A stretch of DNA of 24,723 bases from Nitratifractor sp. (lineage in GTDB: Bacteria; Campylobacterota; Campylobacteria; Campylobacterales; Sulfurovaceae): contig WFSU01000192.1 of the NCBI GenBank assembly GCA_015485845.1, forward strand, positions 1 through 24,723. The letters run 5' to 3'. The position numbers and the translations under genes were made by a program. The notes under the pieces are model-generated. The model made no database searches and had not been told where the DNA came from. It worked only from the letters and a program-made list of their open reading frames with translations. Below, piece by piece: positions 7,859-15,570 of the stretch. The stretch's first letter is position 1; the number at the start of each line of letters is the position of its first letter.

Positions 7859-9350
7859 GGTCGATCCTGATGGTGAATCGGGCACCCCGGGATGTGTTGG
7901 TGACGCTCAACTCACCCTCCATGTTGTTTTCGATGATCATCTTGGAGATGTAGAGTCCCAGACCGGTCCCTTTGGTGCTGCTCTTGGTGGTGTAGTAGGG
8001 CTCGAAGATCCGTTCGATCTCTTCAGCATCGATACCGCCGCCGTTGTCTTCGACGCTGACGGTTGCGATGCCGTTCTCCTCGGCGATGCGGATCGTAATT
8101 TCCGGATCGGATATTTGGCGCTGGACGAGGATGTCCTTGGCGTTGGTGAGGAGGTTGAGGATCACCTGGGCAAACTCCCGTTCGTAGCCGTGGATGGTGA
8201 CGGAGGTCTGGGCATCGCGGATGAGGGTGATGTGGGCATTGCGGATCGCGGCATCGGCGAGGCGGATCGCTTCGTCGCAGGCGTGGGCGACGTCGAAGTC
8301 TGCTTTGACCTTGTCGGGTTTGAAAAAGTTGCGAAAGTCGTCGATGGTGTGGGACATGAACTGCGTCAGCCGATTGGCATCGTTGACCGCCTCACCGATG
8401 GTTTCTGGATCGGCCTTGCCAAACTTGGCTGCCGTCTCGAGCTCCATCAGGATCGCGGAGATCTCGCTCAGCGGCTGGCGCCACTGGTGGGCGATCATGC
8501 TCAGCATCACCCCGACACGGGCCAAACGGGACTGGTGGAGCAGGGCACGCTCTTTCTCCTGGGCTTCGGCCAGTGCCGTCCCGATCCGGGTTTCGAGGTT
8601 GCGGTTGGCCTCTTCGAGGAGTTGCTCCTTGCGGGTGACCCGCTCCCGGTAGCGGGCAAACACCGAGGTGATCTGCCGGGAGATCATCAGAGAGAGCAGC
8701 CCAATGAGAACAATCACAGCCAGAGAGATCATCACCACAAGGCGGATGTACTTCTCGACCCGCTGTTCAAGCTCCTGCTTCTTCTTGGCGATGGCCTGTT
8801 CGATGTCGTCGACGTAGAGACCGGTGCCGATCACCCAGCCGTAACGGGGGTAGAGACGGAAAAATCCGATCTTGCGGGAGCTTTTGGCGGCATGGGGTTT
8901 TTTCCAATAGTAATCGATAAAGACCCCATCCGGATGTTTTACCGTCTCATCGACAAATTTCCGGGTGATGTAGGTGCCCATCGCATCGGTGAGATTCGCA
9001 TCGAGGGTATCGATACTTTTTGGGCGGAAGGGGTGGGCACGCAGGTAGTAGTCGGTGTCGTGAATCCAGATGTAACCGTTACGGCCGTATCGGATGCTCT
9101 CGATGTAATGCAGGAGCGTCGTGCGCTCGAGGTTTGGATGGTGGCGGAGGTAGTTGATGACCGAGGCGATCTCGCGGCGGAGGGTCTGCTTCTGCCGGGC
9201 GAGGTACTCCTCCTCGATGTGACGGCTCTCCTCCTCGAAATAGCTCTCCTGCGTCGTGACGAAAAAATAGATCGTCGCCACCGCAATCAGTACAACGGTG
9301 AGAATGGGGGTGAGGAGGATCCACCGGGGGATATTTTTTTCGCTGAACAT
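7851..9350 (-). CDS. Cache-domain sensor histidine kinase
   Basis: Inner-membrane sensor kinase, 499 residues. TM1 at about 11-31; periplasmic single-Cache region about 36-200 with NGYIWIHDTDYYLRAHP and the later GWVIGTGLYVDD, both characteristic of sCache domains; TM2 about 204-224; coiled coil about 235-275. The H-box is MIAHQWRQPLSEI with H288. The ATPase domain has N-box NLLTNAKD (N403), G1 box DNGGG (435-439) and G2 GTGLGLYISK. The HQWRQP H-box class is abundant in Campylobacterota. It is co-transcribed with the regulator at 7163-7858. The Cache domain implies a small periplasmic ligand, possibly a carboxylate or amino acid, not identifiable here. Confidence 0.93.
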   Translation of the reverse strand: MFSEKNIPRWILLTPILTVVLIAVATIYFFVTTQESYFEEESRHIEEEYLARQKQTLRREIASVINYLRHHPNLERTTLLHYIESIRYGRNGYIWIHDTDYYLRAHPFRPKSIDTLDANLTDAMGTYITRKFVDETVKHPDGVFIDYYWKKPHAAKSSRKIGFFRLYPRYGWVIGTGLYVDDIEQAIAKKKQELEQRVEKYIRLVVMISLAVIVLIGLLSLMISRQITSVFARYRERVTRKEQLLEEANRNLETRIGTALAEAQEKERALLHQSRLARVGVMLSMIAHQWRQPLSEISAILMELETAAKFGKADPETIGEAVNDANRLTQFMSHTIDDFRNFFKPDKVKADFDVAHACDEAIRLADAAIRNAHITLIRDAQTSVTIHGYEREFAQVILNLLTNAKDILVQRQISDPEITIRIAEENGIATVSVEDNGGGIDAEEIERIFEPYYTTKSSTKGTGLGLYISKMIIENNMEGELSVTNTSRGARFTIRIDHG

Positions 9351-9423
9351 CGCCGTTTACCTTGTAAATTCCTTGAGTAAATTTTTGCTGATGAAAGTGT
9401 AGCGTAAATTAAACTCATTTGTG

Positions 9424-9429
9424 TACAAT
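9424..9429 (+). promoter_or_regulatory. Possible -10 (TACAAT) for the exported protein at 9467
   Basis: TACAAT preceded by TGTG, about 37 nt upstream of the ATG, leaving room for a leader carrying AAAGGA. No -35 is evident. Low confidence. Confidence 0.3.
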
Positions 9430-9466
9430 GCCGCGATTACCATATATAAACCTCAAAGGAATCCTC

Positions 9467-10003
9467 ATGAAAAAAATCCTCCTCTCCATCCTTGTGCTCC
9501 TCGTCATTGCTGTTGGTGCGTTGTTTGCCATCAACGGAACGAGTAACTATGACCCGAGCAAGTACAGCCTCAAAGTCACCCCGGCGGACAAACCGTTCGG
9601 TGTCGGTTCGACGATTGCATTTACGCTGCCCGATCAGTTTGACAAGCCACAGTCGCTCCCGGCCGATACGCAAAAGCTCATCTTTGTCTTCACCAAGCCT
9701 ACCGGGCACATCTTCCGCTCATGGATGGCGTTTCACGAGCAGGCGGATTACCTCAATCAACACAAGCTCGCGGCCGTGGCCGATGTGAGCGGGATGCCCA
9801 CAGTGATCCTCAATACCTTTGCGATGCCGGACTTTCGCAAGAGCAAGTACAGCCTCGAGCTGATCTACGATAAAAAAATGGCCGCCAAGCTGAAAGAAGG
9901 GCAGCAGGTGGACAAAGTGATCGTCATGAGTCTTGAGCACGGTAAGGTGACGAAAGTCGAGCATGCCGGTTCGGTGGAGGAGCTGGACGCATTGCTAAAG
10001 TAG
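9467..10003 (+). CDS. Exported protein of unknown function, possibly thioredoxin-like without CxxC
   Basis: 178 residues; the N-terminal MKKILLSILVLLVIAVGALFAI is a signal peptide or anchor, so the protein faces the periplasm. ATG 9467 follows AAAGGA. The body has alternating beta/alpha character: KLIFVFTKPTGHIFRSWM in the position where a thioredoxin fold would carry its CxxC, then AAVADVSGMPTVIL and QVDKVIVMSLEHGKVTKV. No cysteine is present, so a redox role is unlikely. It sits between two two-component systems and may be a regulated target or accessory sensor. I do not recognise a named family; the fold suggestion is weak. Confidence 0.65.
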   Translation: MKKILLSILVLLVIAVGALFAINGTSNYDPSKYSLKVTPADKPFGVGSTIAFTLPDQFDKPQSLPADTQKLIFVFTKPTGHIFRSWMAFHEQADYLNQHKLAAVADVSGMPTVILNTFAMPDFRKSKYSLELIYDKKMAAKLKEGQQVDKVIVMSLEHGKVTKVEHAGSVEELDALLK

Positions 10004-10027
10004 AAGTTAGAAAGTAGAAAGTAGAAA
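9999..10027. repeat. Heptamer tandem array (AGTAGAA)
   Basis: Four consecutive heptamers: AGTAGAA, GTTAGAA, AGTAGAA, AGTAGAA. The TAG stop codon of the preceding gene (10001-10003) is part of the first copy. Confidence 0.85.
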
Positions 10028-10117
10028 TTGGGGATGCGGCTTTAGCCGCATTGTGGGACTGAAGTCCCAGCCCCTTTTCTCTGCCTACTTCAACGCGACT
10101 GAAGTCGCGTCCCCAAT
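10027..10117. repeat. Composite palindromic element (three hairpins with inverted ends)
   Basis: Bounded by ATTGGGGA (10027-10034) and its complement TCCCCAAT (10110-10117). It contains TGCGGCT-TT-AGCCGCA (10035-10050), TGGGACT-GA-AGTCCCA (10054-10069, followed by GCCCCTTTT) and ACGCGACT-GA-AGTCGCGT (10093-10110). It resembles a REP/BIME. The middle hairpin plus its T-run could act as a weak terminator for the preceding gene. Confidence 0.85.
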
Positions 10118-10118
10118 T

Positions 10119-10142
10119 ACCATCCACCATCCACCATCCACC
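10119..10142. repeat. Heptamer tandem array (ACCATCC)
   Basis: 3.4 perfect copies of ACCATCC directly downstream of the composite palindromic element, which therefore has heptamer arrays on both sides. Confidence 0.85.
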
Positions 10143-10200
10143 AAAATGCACCTTCACAATTCCCCCACTATTTCTTCACACACGTTTCACGATAACTTCC

Positions 10201-10206
10201 TATACT
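10201..10206 (+). promoter_or_regulatory. Possible -10 (TATACT) for the His-rich protein gene
   Basis: TATACT 59 nt before the ATG at 10265. The nearest -35-like hexamer TTCACA is 20 nt upstream of it, which is long. Weak candidate. Confidence 0.25.
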
Positions 10207-10264
10207 TCGGGTGTTGCAACAGTTTGGCCTGAGATATAAACCCATCGAAATAAAAGGAGAAAAG

Positions 10265-11053
10265 ATGAAACATATCATTACACTCGCTGCTTTGGCAGCT
10301 TTGACATCTACCCTGAGCGCGACGACCCCTTCGGAGCTGATTCAGCAGGTTCGTAACCACATGACTTATCCGGAACGTTCGATACAACATCACCGTGAAG
10401 TGACCCCCCGGAAGGGGATGGCCCATACTGTTACGCCGGTTCACCGTGTGCGCAATCACACAAAATCTCAGTCGAAGCCGCTGGCTCACTCCGGTGCCAA
10501 AGTACGACACTTCCGGACATTGGATCAGTATCGGCGAGGGAATCAGCATACGGTATATCCGACTCACCATGTGCGCCGGCATACGGCTTCCCGCAAACAT
10601 GCCACTCCTTCTCGTGGTAAAACCAACACCGGGAAACTGGGACATTACGTCGGCGATGGCTGGTTCGTCGATGATCAGGGACAGTATGATGAACAATACC
10701 GTAACCCAGGCGGGGATCGCTACATCTGGGTACCCTCGCACCATCGACGTCAGCATGGTTACCGTCACTACCGTCGCCAGTGGTATTTGACGTATTTGTA
10801 TGAGCGGGCAGCGTTTGACGACAAGCATGGGTACCATTATGGGTATTTTGATCGCTTCGGGTTCGAGTTTGACGGACAATTCTACTACTATGACCGGGCT
10901 TATACCTATCAGGATCGCCTGCATGGCAAAGGGCTGTTTGAGCACCGGTTCTATCGCCCCATTCGTCATAGGGCACGTCGACGGTATACCCACCGGCACC
11001 ACGATTGGAGAGAGATTTCAGGAGGAAATGTACGATTTGAATGGCAATTTTAG
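10265..11053 (+). CDS. Exported His/Arg/Tyr-rich protein, unknown function
   Basis: 262 residues with a clear signal peptide (MKHIITLAALAALTSTLSA). The SD is AAAAGGAG, 5-8 nt before the ATG. The mature protein is strongly basic and contains 27 histidines, with many Arg and Tyr. A 13-residue internal repeat of pattern H-T-V-x-P-x-H-x-V-R-x-H-T occurs at residues 54-66 and 95-107. The C-terminal half has GHYVGDGWFVDDQGQYDE and tyrosine clusters. Histidine richness would suit metal binding or an acid-stable envelope role, but that is only inference. A long open frame exists on the opposite strand; the signal peptide and SD favour this strand. It lies upstream of a two-component system with its own promoter. 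Confidence 0.72.
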   Translation: MKHIITLAALAALTSTLSATTPSELIQQVRNHMTYPERSIQHHREVTPRKGMAHTVTPVHRVRNHTKSQSKPLAHSGAKVRHFRTLDQYRRGNQHTVYPTHHVRRHTASRKHATPSRGKTNTGKLGHYVGDGWFVDDQGQYDEQYRNPGGDRYIWVPSHHRRQHGYRHYRRQWYLTYLYERAAFDDKHGYHYGYFDRFGFEFDGQFYYYDRAYTYQDRLHGKGLFEHRFYRPIRHRARRRYTHRHHDWREISGGNVRFEWQF

Positions 11054-11091
11054 TGTTTTTTCTGTGGTGACACTATATTGCCATATCTTTC

Positions 11092-11100
11092 TGCTATAAT
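11092..11100 (+). promoter_or_regulatory. Extended -10 promoter (TGCTATAAT) for the RR-HK operon
   Basis: TGCTATAAT is a consensus extended -10; transcription would begin near 11107, about 40 nt before the ATG at 11146. The upstream TTGCCA (11078-11083) is too close (11 nt) to act as a -35. Confidence 0.6.
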
Positions 11101-11145
11101 GTGTTAAGGCGTTTCATATGCCGCCAAATCAGCAGGAGTGTGACC

Positions 11146-11814
11146 ATGTACAACTTACTCAAAACCAAATCCGTACTCTACGTGGAGGACGAAGCCGACG
11201 TCCTCCGAAACATTTCGGAATTGCTGAGCAATTTCTTTGACAAGTTCTATACCGCAGCGGATGGAATCGAGGCGTGGGATCTTTTCCGAAGCCATACAGT
11301 GGATGTCGCTCTGGTCGATATCGAGCTCCCCCGCCTCAATGGGCTGGAACTGATCCGGCGCATTCGTGCGGTGGATAAAGACATCCCCATCGTCGTTATC
11401 TCTGCCTACACCAAGACCGATTATCTCCTCGAATCAGTCGAATTGGGGTTGGACAAATACATCATCAAGCCTCTGACATCCAAAAAGATCCATGAGATGC
11501 TCAATAAACTCAACGAAGACTTCTCCAACGATAACATCCTGGAACTTGCCCCGGAGGTTCTGATCAACAATGAACACCTCACCATCATCCATGGGGGAGA
11601 AACGCATAACCTCTCGGTGCGGGAGATCAGCTTCCTCAAGCTCCTCGCTCGCAAGGGAGTTGTCACGTACGATGAGATCACAACACTGTGGGGAGAAACC
11701 CCTCCGACGGAAAATGCGATCCGATCCTTCGTTCGCCATCTTCGGAAGAAAATCCCCAAAGGACTTCTGCAAAATCGGAGCGGCATCGGATACGCTTTGT
11801 CAATTCCTGAGTAG
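11146..11814 (+). CDS. OmpR-type response regulator
   Basis: 222 residues from ATG 11146, preceded by AGGAG. Receiver domain: YVEDEADVL acidic pocket, phosphoacceptor D58 in VALVDIELP, VVISAYT, and YIIKPL with the conserved Lys-Pro. The C-terminal winged-helix domain ends GIGYAL, with LSVREISFLKLLARKG and RSFVRHLRKKI. The kinase gene follows after 6 nt with only a weak SD, implying coupling. Same architecture as the regulator at 7163-7858 but in the opposite gene order (regulator first). Confidence 0.92.
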   Translation: MYNLLKTKSVLYVEDEADVLRNISELLSNFFDKFYTAADGIEAWDLFRSHTVDVALVDIELPRLNGLELIRRIRAVDKDIPIVVISAYTKTDYLLESVELGLDKYIIKPLTSKKIHEMLNKLNEDFSNDNILELAPEVLINNEHLTIIHGGETHNLSVREISFLKLLARKGVVTYDEITTLWGETPPTENAIRSFVRHLRKKIPKGLLQNRSGIGYALSIPE

Positions 11815-11820
11815 GGCATC

Positions 11821-13593
11821 ATGGACGACACGCCTCACTCCCGGAGGCGCATCACCACGCTGGTGCTCCTTTTCCCCGTCCTGGTACTCCTCCTGTACGG
11901 GGGGCTGATGTACCTTTACTTCACGTATGCACAGAATCGTGATACCCGCTGGGAAGTGGCGCAGTATGAAGATCGCCTGATGGACACCGAGGTGAGCAAC
12001 CTCAAGGAAAAAGTTCACAACATGGCACAATACGTCCGTTACTACGACAGCCAGAGTGCGGACAAGATCAAGAAAGATGTCCAGAACATCGTCAATGCAG
12101 CCGTGGATGTCGCTGACAGCCTTTATGGGGCATATCGTTATACTCAGAGTACGCCCTACATTGAGGCGATGATCGTTCATGCGCTTGAAAATATCCATTT
12201 CGAAGGGGAGATGGGATATCTCTTCGTTCTCGACATGCAGGGGAATGTCAAACTCCATCATAACCGTGCCCGAATCGGACAAAACGACATGAATGTCCGT
12301 GACAGCAACGGCAAATGGGTGGTCAAAGAGTTTACCCGCATTGCCCGGAATCAAGGGGCGGGATTTGTTGACTATTACTGGTATCTTCCCGATGCCAAAG
12401 ACCGCACCATGCATTACAAAATCTCATACATCAAGAAAATAAAAGGGATGGACTGGTACATCGGTGCAGGAGAATACCTCCACTACATGCGTCGGTTTGT
12501 CCGTCAGGATATGATCAACTACATTGCGAAGAATGAACGGTTTGATGATGGATACTTTTTTGTCACCGATTCATCGGGGCAGACAATTTATCATCCTGAT
12601 GGGAATGCCACACAGGATGCCCGGAGATATCTGATCGAAGGGGTGTACCGTGATGATCACCATATTGCCTATACGGAATACGTCGCTCAGTACGACTGGT
12701 ACATCACCGCCGTCAAAAACCTCAAACGGGTCAACGCCAGCATCCGGCAGAACAAAGAGCATATTCTCGCCCGACGGAGCAAAAATATCCAGGCAAGCCT
12801 CGGGATCATGATCGCCATGTCGTTGGTCTCACTCCTTCTCTCCCTCTACCTCTCGAGCATCATCAACCGCCGCCTTCGTACCTACGAAGAGCAGCTCAAG
12901 GAGAGCAATGAGAAACTCCTGTTTCAGTCGCGTCAAGCGTTGATCGGGGAGTTGATGCCGATGATCGCCCACCAATGGCGTCAACCGATCAACAAAATCG
13001 CTTCGGTACTGGCTTTGCTGCGCTTCGGCCTGGCCGGAGGGAAGTGCGATGCGAAGAAGATCGATCAGGAATGTGCCAACATGGAGGAGAGTGTGGAGTT
13101 TATGTCGGAGACCATCGACGACTTCCGCACCTTTTACCGACCGAAAAATGAGAGTGAAGAAGTCGATCTGAGCAAACTGATCGTCAAAGCGATCGAATTT
13201 GTCGACGGGGCGATTCGCAAAAACGACATTCATCTGACCACCCATCTCGAAAACATTGTCTACCGTCTGTATGCCAACGAGTTTTTGCAGGTGATGATCA
13301 ACCTGATCAAAAATGCGGCGGATGCGTGCGAGCAGCATGGTCACATCGATGTAGCTTTGCTGGAGAAGAAGGGGGTCGTGCATGTGATCGTGACCGATGA
13401 TGGTGCGGGGATCGCTCCGGATCAGATCGGCAAAATCTTCGAGCCCTACTTTTCGACCAAAGAAAACTCGATGGGGCTGGGGCTCTATATGACCAAAATG
13501 ATCATTGAGAAACATATGCACGGAGAGATCCGCGTCGAAAATCTCTCAGAAAAAGGGACTCGATTTACGATTTGCCTCTACCGGCACGTGTGA
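11821..13593 (+). CDS. Double-Cache sensor histidine kinase
   Basis: 590 residues. TM1 at about 12-35. The long periplasmic region (about 38-322) seems to hold two Cache modules: MGYLFVLDMQGNVKLHH with DWYIGAGEYL, then DGYFFVTDSSGQTIYHP with YDWYITAVKNL. TM2 is at about 325-347, followed by a coiled coil. The H-box is MIAHQWRQPINKI with H384; N-box NLIKNAADA (N498), G1 DDGAG (526-530) and G2 MGLGLYMTKM. It is cognate with the regulator immediately upstream. Its last 16 bp overlap the convergent PhnD-like gene, so opposing transcripts would overlap at their 3' ends. Confidence 0.93.
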   Translation: MDDTPHSRRRITTLVLLFPVLVLLLYGGLMYLYFTYAQNRDTRWEVAQYEDRLMDTEVSNLKEKVHNMAQYVRYYDSQSADKIKKDVQNIVNAAVDVADSLYGAYRYTQSTPYIEAMIVHALENIHFEGEMGYLFVLDMQGNVKLHHNRARIGQNDMNVRDSNGKWVVKEFTRIARNQGAGFVDYYWYLPDAKDRTMHYKISYIKKIKGMDWYIGAGEYLHYMRRFVRQDMINYIAKNERFDDGYFFVTDSSGQTIYHPDGNATQDARRYLIEGVYRDDHHIAYTEYVAQYDWYITAVKNLKRVNASIRQNKEHILARRSKNIQASLGIMIAMSLVSLLLSLYLSSIINRRLRTYEEQLKESNEKLLFQSRQALIGELMPMIAHQWRQPINKIASVLALLRFGLAGGKCDAKKIDQECANMEESVEFMSETIDDFRTFYRPKNESEEVDLSKLIVKAIEFVDGAIRKNDIHLTTHLENIVYRLYANEFLQVMINLIKNAADACEQHGHIDVALLEKKGVVHVIVTDDGAGIAPDQIGKIFEPYFSTKENSMGLGLYMTKMIIEKHMHGEIRVENLSEKGTRFTICLYRHV

Positions 13594-14552
13594 TCGGGTC
13601 GGTTGGCACGGTCGACGGTACGGACAAGTTCCCAATTTTTCCGGTAGTGTGCCGGGATGAAAAGAGCATCGTGGTATTTATTGACATCCTTGAGCTTTCC
13701 TCGGCTATCGAGCCACTTGAAATCAAAAAAAGCCTGCTCGATCTTGTGCGCCAATGCGGGCTTGAGATTGTAGGGGTAGCCGTAACCGGTGCCGGGAAAG
13801 GACTGGGATCGGTAGAGGATGGTGATCTCCTCCCGACGGACTTTGCCTTTCTCGATCATGCTGGTGAGGACGCCATCGGCGATGGTAGCGACTTTGACCT
13901 TGTGCTGGATGATACGCTCAATCGATTTGGTGTGTGAACCGGAGAAGCGAACCTGATAGTCGATCCCCTCACTCATGTGAAACTTCTCTTTGAGGAGGGC
14001 ATGGGGGGCTTTGTACCCGGAGTTGGATGTGGGGGTAACGAAGAGGATGGTCTGGTCGCGTAGATCCTGCATCGTGTGAATACCGCTGCCGGGGTACGTG
14101 ATGATCTCCATCGTGTAGCCATAGCTCCTGTCGGCTTTGGCCGCCATCCCAAACAGACGAAATCCGGAACATTCTACTCCGATGGGCACCGACCCGGTGT
14201 TGAGTCCGACGATGTGGAGCAGACCTGTGCGCATCGCTTCGAGCTGGGCAGCATTGGTGCGGTAGAGGAAAAAGCGCACCTTCTTCCCCGTAGCTTTTTC
14301 GATCCAGTCAGCGAGTGCCCGGCGTGCTCCGGGGTATAAGGCCTGATTTTCGGTATAGCCGAAGACAAGAGTGTAGGGGTCGAGCCATCGTGACGGGTCG
14401 GTTTCCGGATCGGCCAGCATGTCGCCATCCCGATCACAGAACGGTGGCTGGAGGGTGCCGTGAGGGCAATCCCCTGTCGACGCGTTATTATCTGCGGGGA
14501 GAAATGACACCAGCCCCAGAAACATAATAAGTGTGTGGATGAGTGTTTTCAT
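13578..14552 (-). CDS. PhnD-like periplasmic binding protein (phosphate/phosphite/phosphonate-type), orphan
   Basis: 324 residues with a signal peptide (MKTLIHTLIMFLGLVSFLPA). After a Cys-containing linker (C29, C39) and an acidic stretch DRDGDMLADPETDP (40-53, reminiscent of a calcium-binding loop), the PhnD-type fold begins: LVFGYTENQALYPGARRALADWIEKATGKKVRFF, then IVGLNTGS, then FVTPTSNSGYKAPHALLKE, the S-x-S-G-Y-x-x-P signature. No ABC permease or ATPase lies nearby. Related orphan binding proteins, such as AioX in arsenite sensing, pair with two-component systems, and this gene converges on one. No SD precedes the ATG, but a -10 sits exactly 6 nt upstream (14559-14564). Confidence 0.85.
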   Translation of the reverse strand: MKTLIHTLIMFLGLVSFLPADNNASTGDCPHGTLQPPFCDRDGDMLADPETDPSRWLDPYTLVFGYTENQALYPGARRALADWIEKATGKKVRFFLYRTNAAQLEAMRTGLLHIVGLNTGSVPIGVECSGFRLFGMAAKADRSYGYTMEIITYPGSGIHTMQDLRDQTILFVTPTSNSGYKAPHALLKEKFHMSEGIDYQVRFSGSHTKSIERIIQHKVKVATIADGVLTSMIEKGKVRREEITILYRSQSFPGTGYGYPYNLKPALAHKIEQAFFDFKWLDSRGKLKDVNKYHDALFIPAHYRKNWELVRTVDRANRPDHTCR

Positions 14553-14558
14553 GTGATA

Positions 14559-14564
14559 ATTGTA
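14559..14564 (-). promoter_or_regulatory. -10 element placed for a leaderless PhnD-like mRNA
   Basis: TACAAT on the minus strand, six bases before the ATG. Transcription from it would start at or next to the A of the start codon. No SD exists, consistent with leaderless translation. Confidence 0.4.
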
Positions 14565-14579
14565 CCCAAAAATACCGAG

Positions 14580-14595
14580 TGCAACATAGGTTGCA
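14580..14595. promoter_or_regulatory. Inverted repeat TGCAAC-N4-GTTGCA in the divergent intergenic region
   Basis: Perfect 6-bp arms with an ATAG spacer, followed by a T-run, lying between the PhnD-like gene and hsp20. It could be an operator for either gene or a weak hairpin. The regulator is not identifiable. Confidence 0.35.
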
Positions 14596-14633
14596 TTTTT
14601 TGTTGGTGTTTTGGTGTTACTATTGCAGTCGAA

Positions 14634-14650
14634 ATTGGGTCTAACCCAAT
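14634..14650. promoter_or_regulatory. Inverted repeat ATTGGGT-CTA-ACCCAAT upstream of hsp20
   Basis: A perfect 7-bp inverted repeat ending 26 nt before the first hsp20 ATG. It does not match CIRCE (HrcA) or HAIR (HspR). It may be an operator or a 5'-UTR hairpin affecting heat-shock expression. Confidence 0.4.
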
Positions 14651-14675
14651 CAATTTGTTTGATAAGGAGTCACTC

Positions 14676-15116
14676 ATGTATGTAACACGCTACACCAATC
14701 CCTATCGGGATATCCGTCGAGGTTTTGACCTCATGAACACGCTGCTCAACAGCATGGAAGAGGGACAGTCCGAAGGGGCTCTGGCCGATTTCGTTCCGGC
14801 GGTAAACAGCCGGGAAGGGGAGGATGCCTACTACATCGAACTCGACCTTCCCGGTATTCGAAAAGAGGACATCGAGATCACCACCGAAGACAACGTCCTC
14901 ACCATCTCCGGAGAGCGCAAGCGCAAGGAGGAAGCCAAAGAAGAGGAATACTACAAAATGGAGAGCCTCTACGGCAAGTTCGTCCGCAGTTTCACCTTGC
15001 CCGAGAAGGTGGACGTCGAGAAGATCCATGCCGAATCGAAAAACGGCGTCCTTGAAGTGGTGATCCCCAAACTTGCAGAGGAAGATCGCCAACCCAAAAA
15101 GATTGAGATCAAATAA
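14676..15116 (+). CDS. Small heat-shock protein, Hsp20/alpha-crystallin family (first)
   Basis: ATP-independent holdase chaperone that binds unfolding proteins in the cytoplasm; 146 residues. The alpha-crystallin domain spans about residues 40-130, with YYIELDLPGIRKEDIEI, VLTISGERK and the hallmark GVLEVVIPK (124-132). The C-terminal IEI (143-145) is the I-x-I oligomerisation motif. ATG 14676 follows AAGGAG; upstream in-frame sequence is the intergenic region. It forms an operon with a second, different Hsp20 gene 11 nt downstream. Confidence 0.95.
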   Translation: MYVTRYTNPYRDIRRGFDLMNTLLNSMEEGQSEGALADFVPAVNSREGEDAYYIELDLPGIRKEDIEITTEDNVLTISGERKRKEEAKEEEYYKMESLYGKFVRSFTLPEKVDVEKIHAESKNGVLEVVIPKLAEEDRQPKKIEIK

Positions 15117-15127
15117 GGAGGTAGACC

Positions 15128-15553
15128 ATGGATATCGTCAACAAAACCAAAGAGATCGGCCAAACCGTCGAAGAGAAAGTCGAACACGGTCTGGAGGTGG
15201 CCAAAGAGACGTTTGCCAATGTCGCAGCACACCTGCCGTTTGCCAACCTGGCCAAAAGAGGAAACGATCAGTTTGTGATCGAGGTGGATTTGCCCGGGGT
15301 CGACAAAAAGGATATTGATATCCAGATTGAAGACAATATCCTCATCGTCAAAGCGACCCGCAAGATGAAAAACGAGGTGAAAAAAGAGGACTACTACCTC
15401 TGCGAGAGCCAGTTTGGCCTCATCTCCCGTTCGTTTGTCCTCCCCGAAGGGATCGACACGTCCAAAGTCGATGCCCGCTACGAAGACGGTCGTTTGCGCA
15501 TTGCCCTCGAAAAAGAGGAATCCCGCAAAGCCAAAAGCATTGCAGTCAAATAA
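15128..15553 (+). CDS. Small heat-shock protein, Hsp20 family (second, with helical N-terminus)
   Basis: 141 residues; strong SD TAAGGAGG before ATG 15128. The crystallin domain spans about 47-130 (FVIEVDLPGVDKKDIDI, ILIVKATRK, FGLISRSFVLPE, DGRLRIALEK). The N-terminal 40 residues (KTKEIGQTVEEKVEHGLEV onward) look like an amphipathic helix, quite unlike the first Hsp20. The C-terminal SIAV is an I-x-V variant of the oligomerisation motif. The two proteins probably act together, possibly as hetero-oligomers, under one heat-shock promoter. Confidence 0.92.
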   Translation: MDIVNKTKEIGQTVEEKVEHGLEVAKETFANVAAHLPFANLAKRGNDQFVIEVDLPGVDKKDIDIQIEDNILIVKATRKMKNEVKKEDYYLCESQFGLISRSFVLPEGIDTSKVDARYEDGRLRIALEKEESRKAKSIAVK

Positions 15554-15570
15554 GACCACTCTCCCTTTTT

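Noticed and set aside
7770..9380. A 536-codon open frame on the plus strand, longer than the kinase gene opposite it
   Set aside because: Its translation is Asp/Gly/Val-rich with no motifs and no SD. The minus-strand frame has all histidine kinase boxes in order; this is the complementary shadow of GC-rich coding sequence.
10192..10204. ATAACTTCCTATA, matching 12 of 13 bases of a loxP arm
   Set aside because: No inverted partner at the correct spacing and no recombinase gene nearby; coincidental, and it overlaps a possible -10.
10187..11002. A 271-codon minus-strand open frame opposite the His-rich protein
   Set aside because: It lacks a signal peptide, SD and promoter, whereas the plus-strand frame has all three. 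Some doubt remains because the plus-strand protein is of unknown family.
11078..11100. TTGCCA and TATAAT as a -35/-10 pair
   Set aside because: The spacer is only 11 bp. The extended -10 (TGCTATAAT) explains the promoter better without a -35.
14634..14650. CIRCE or HAIR heat-shock operator
   Set aside because: The inverted repeat ATTGGGT-CTA-ACCCAAT matches neither consensus in sequence or spacing.
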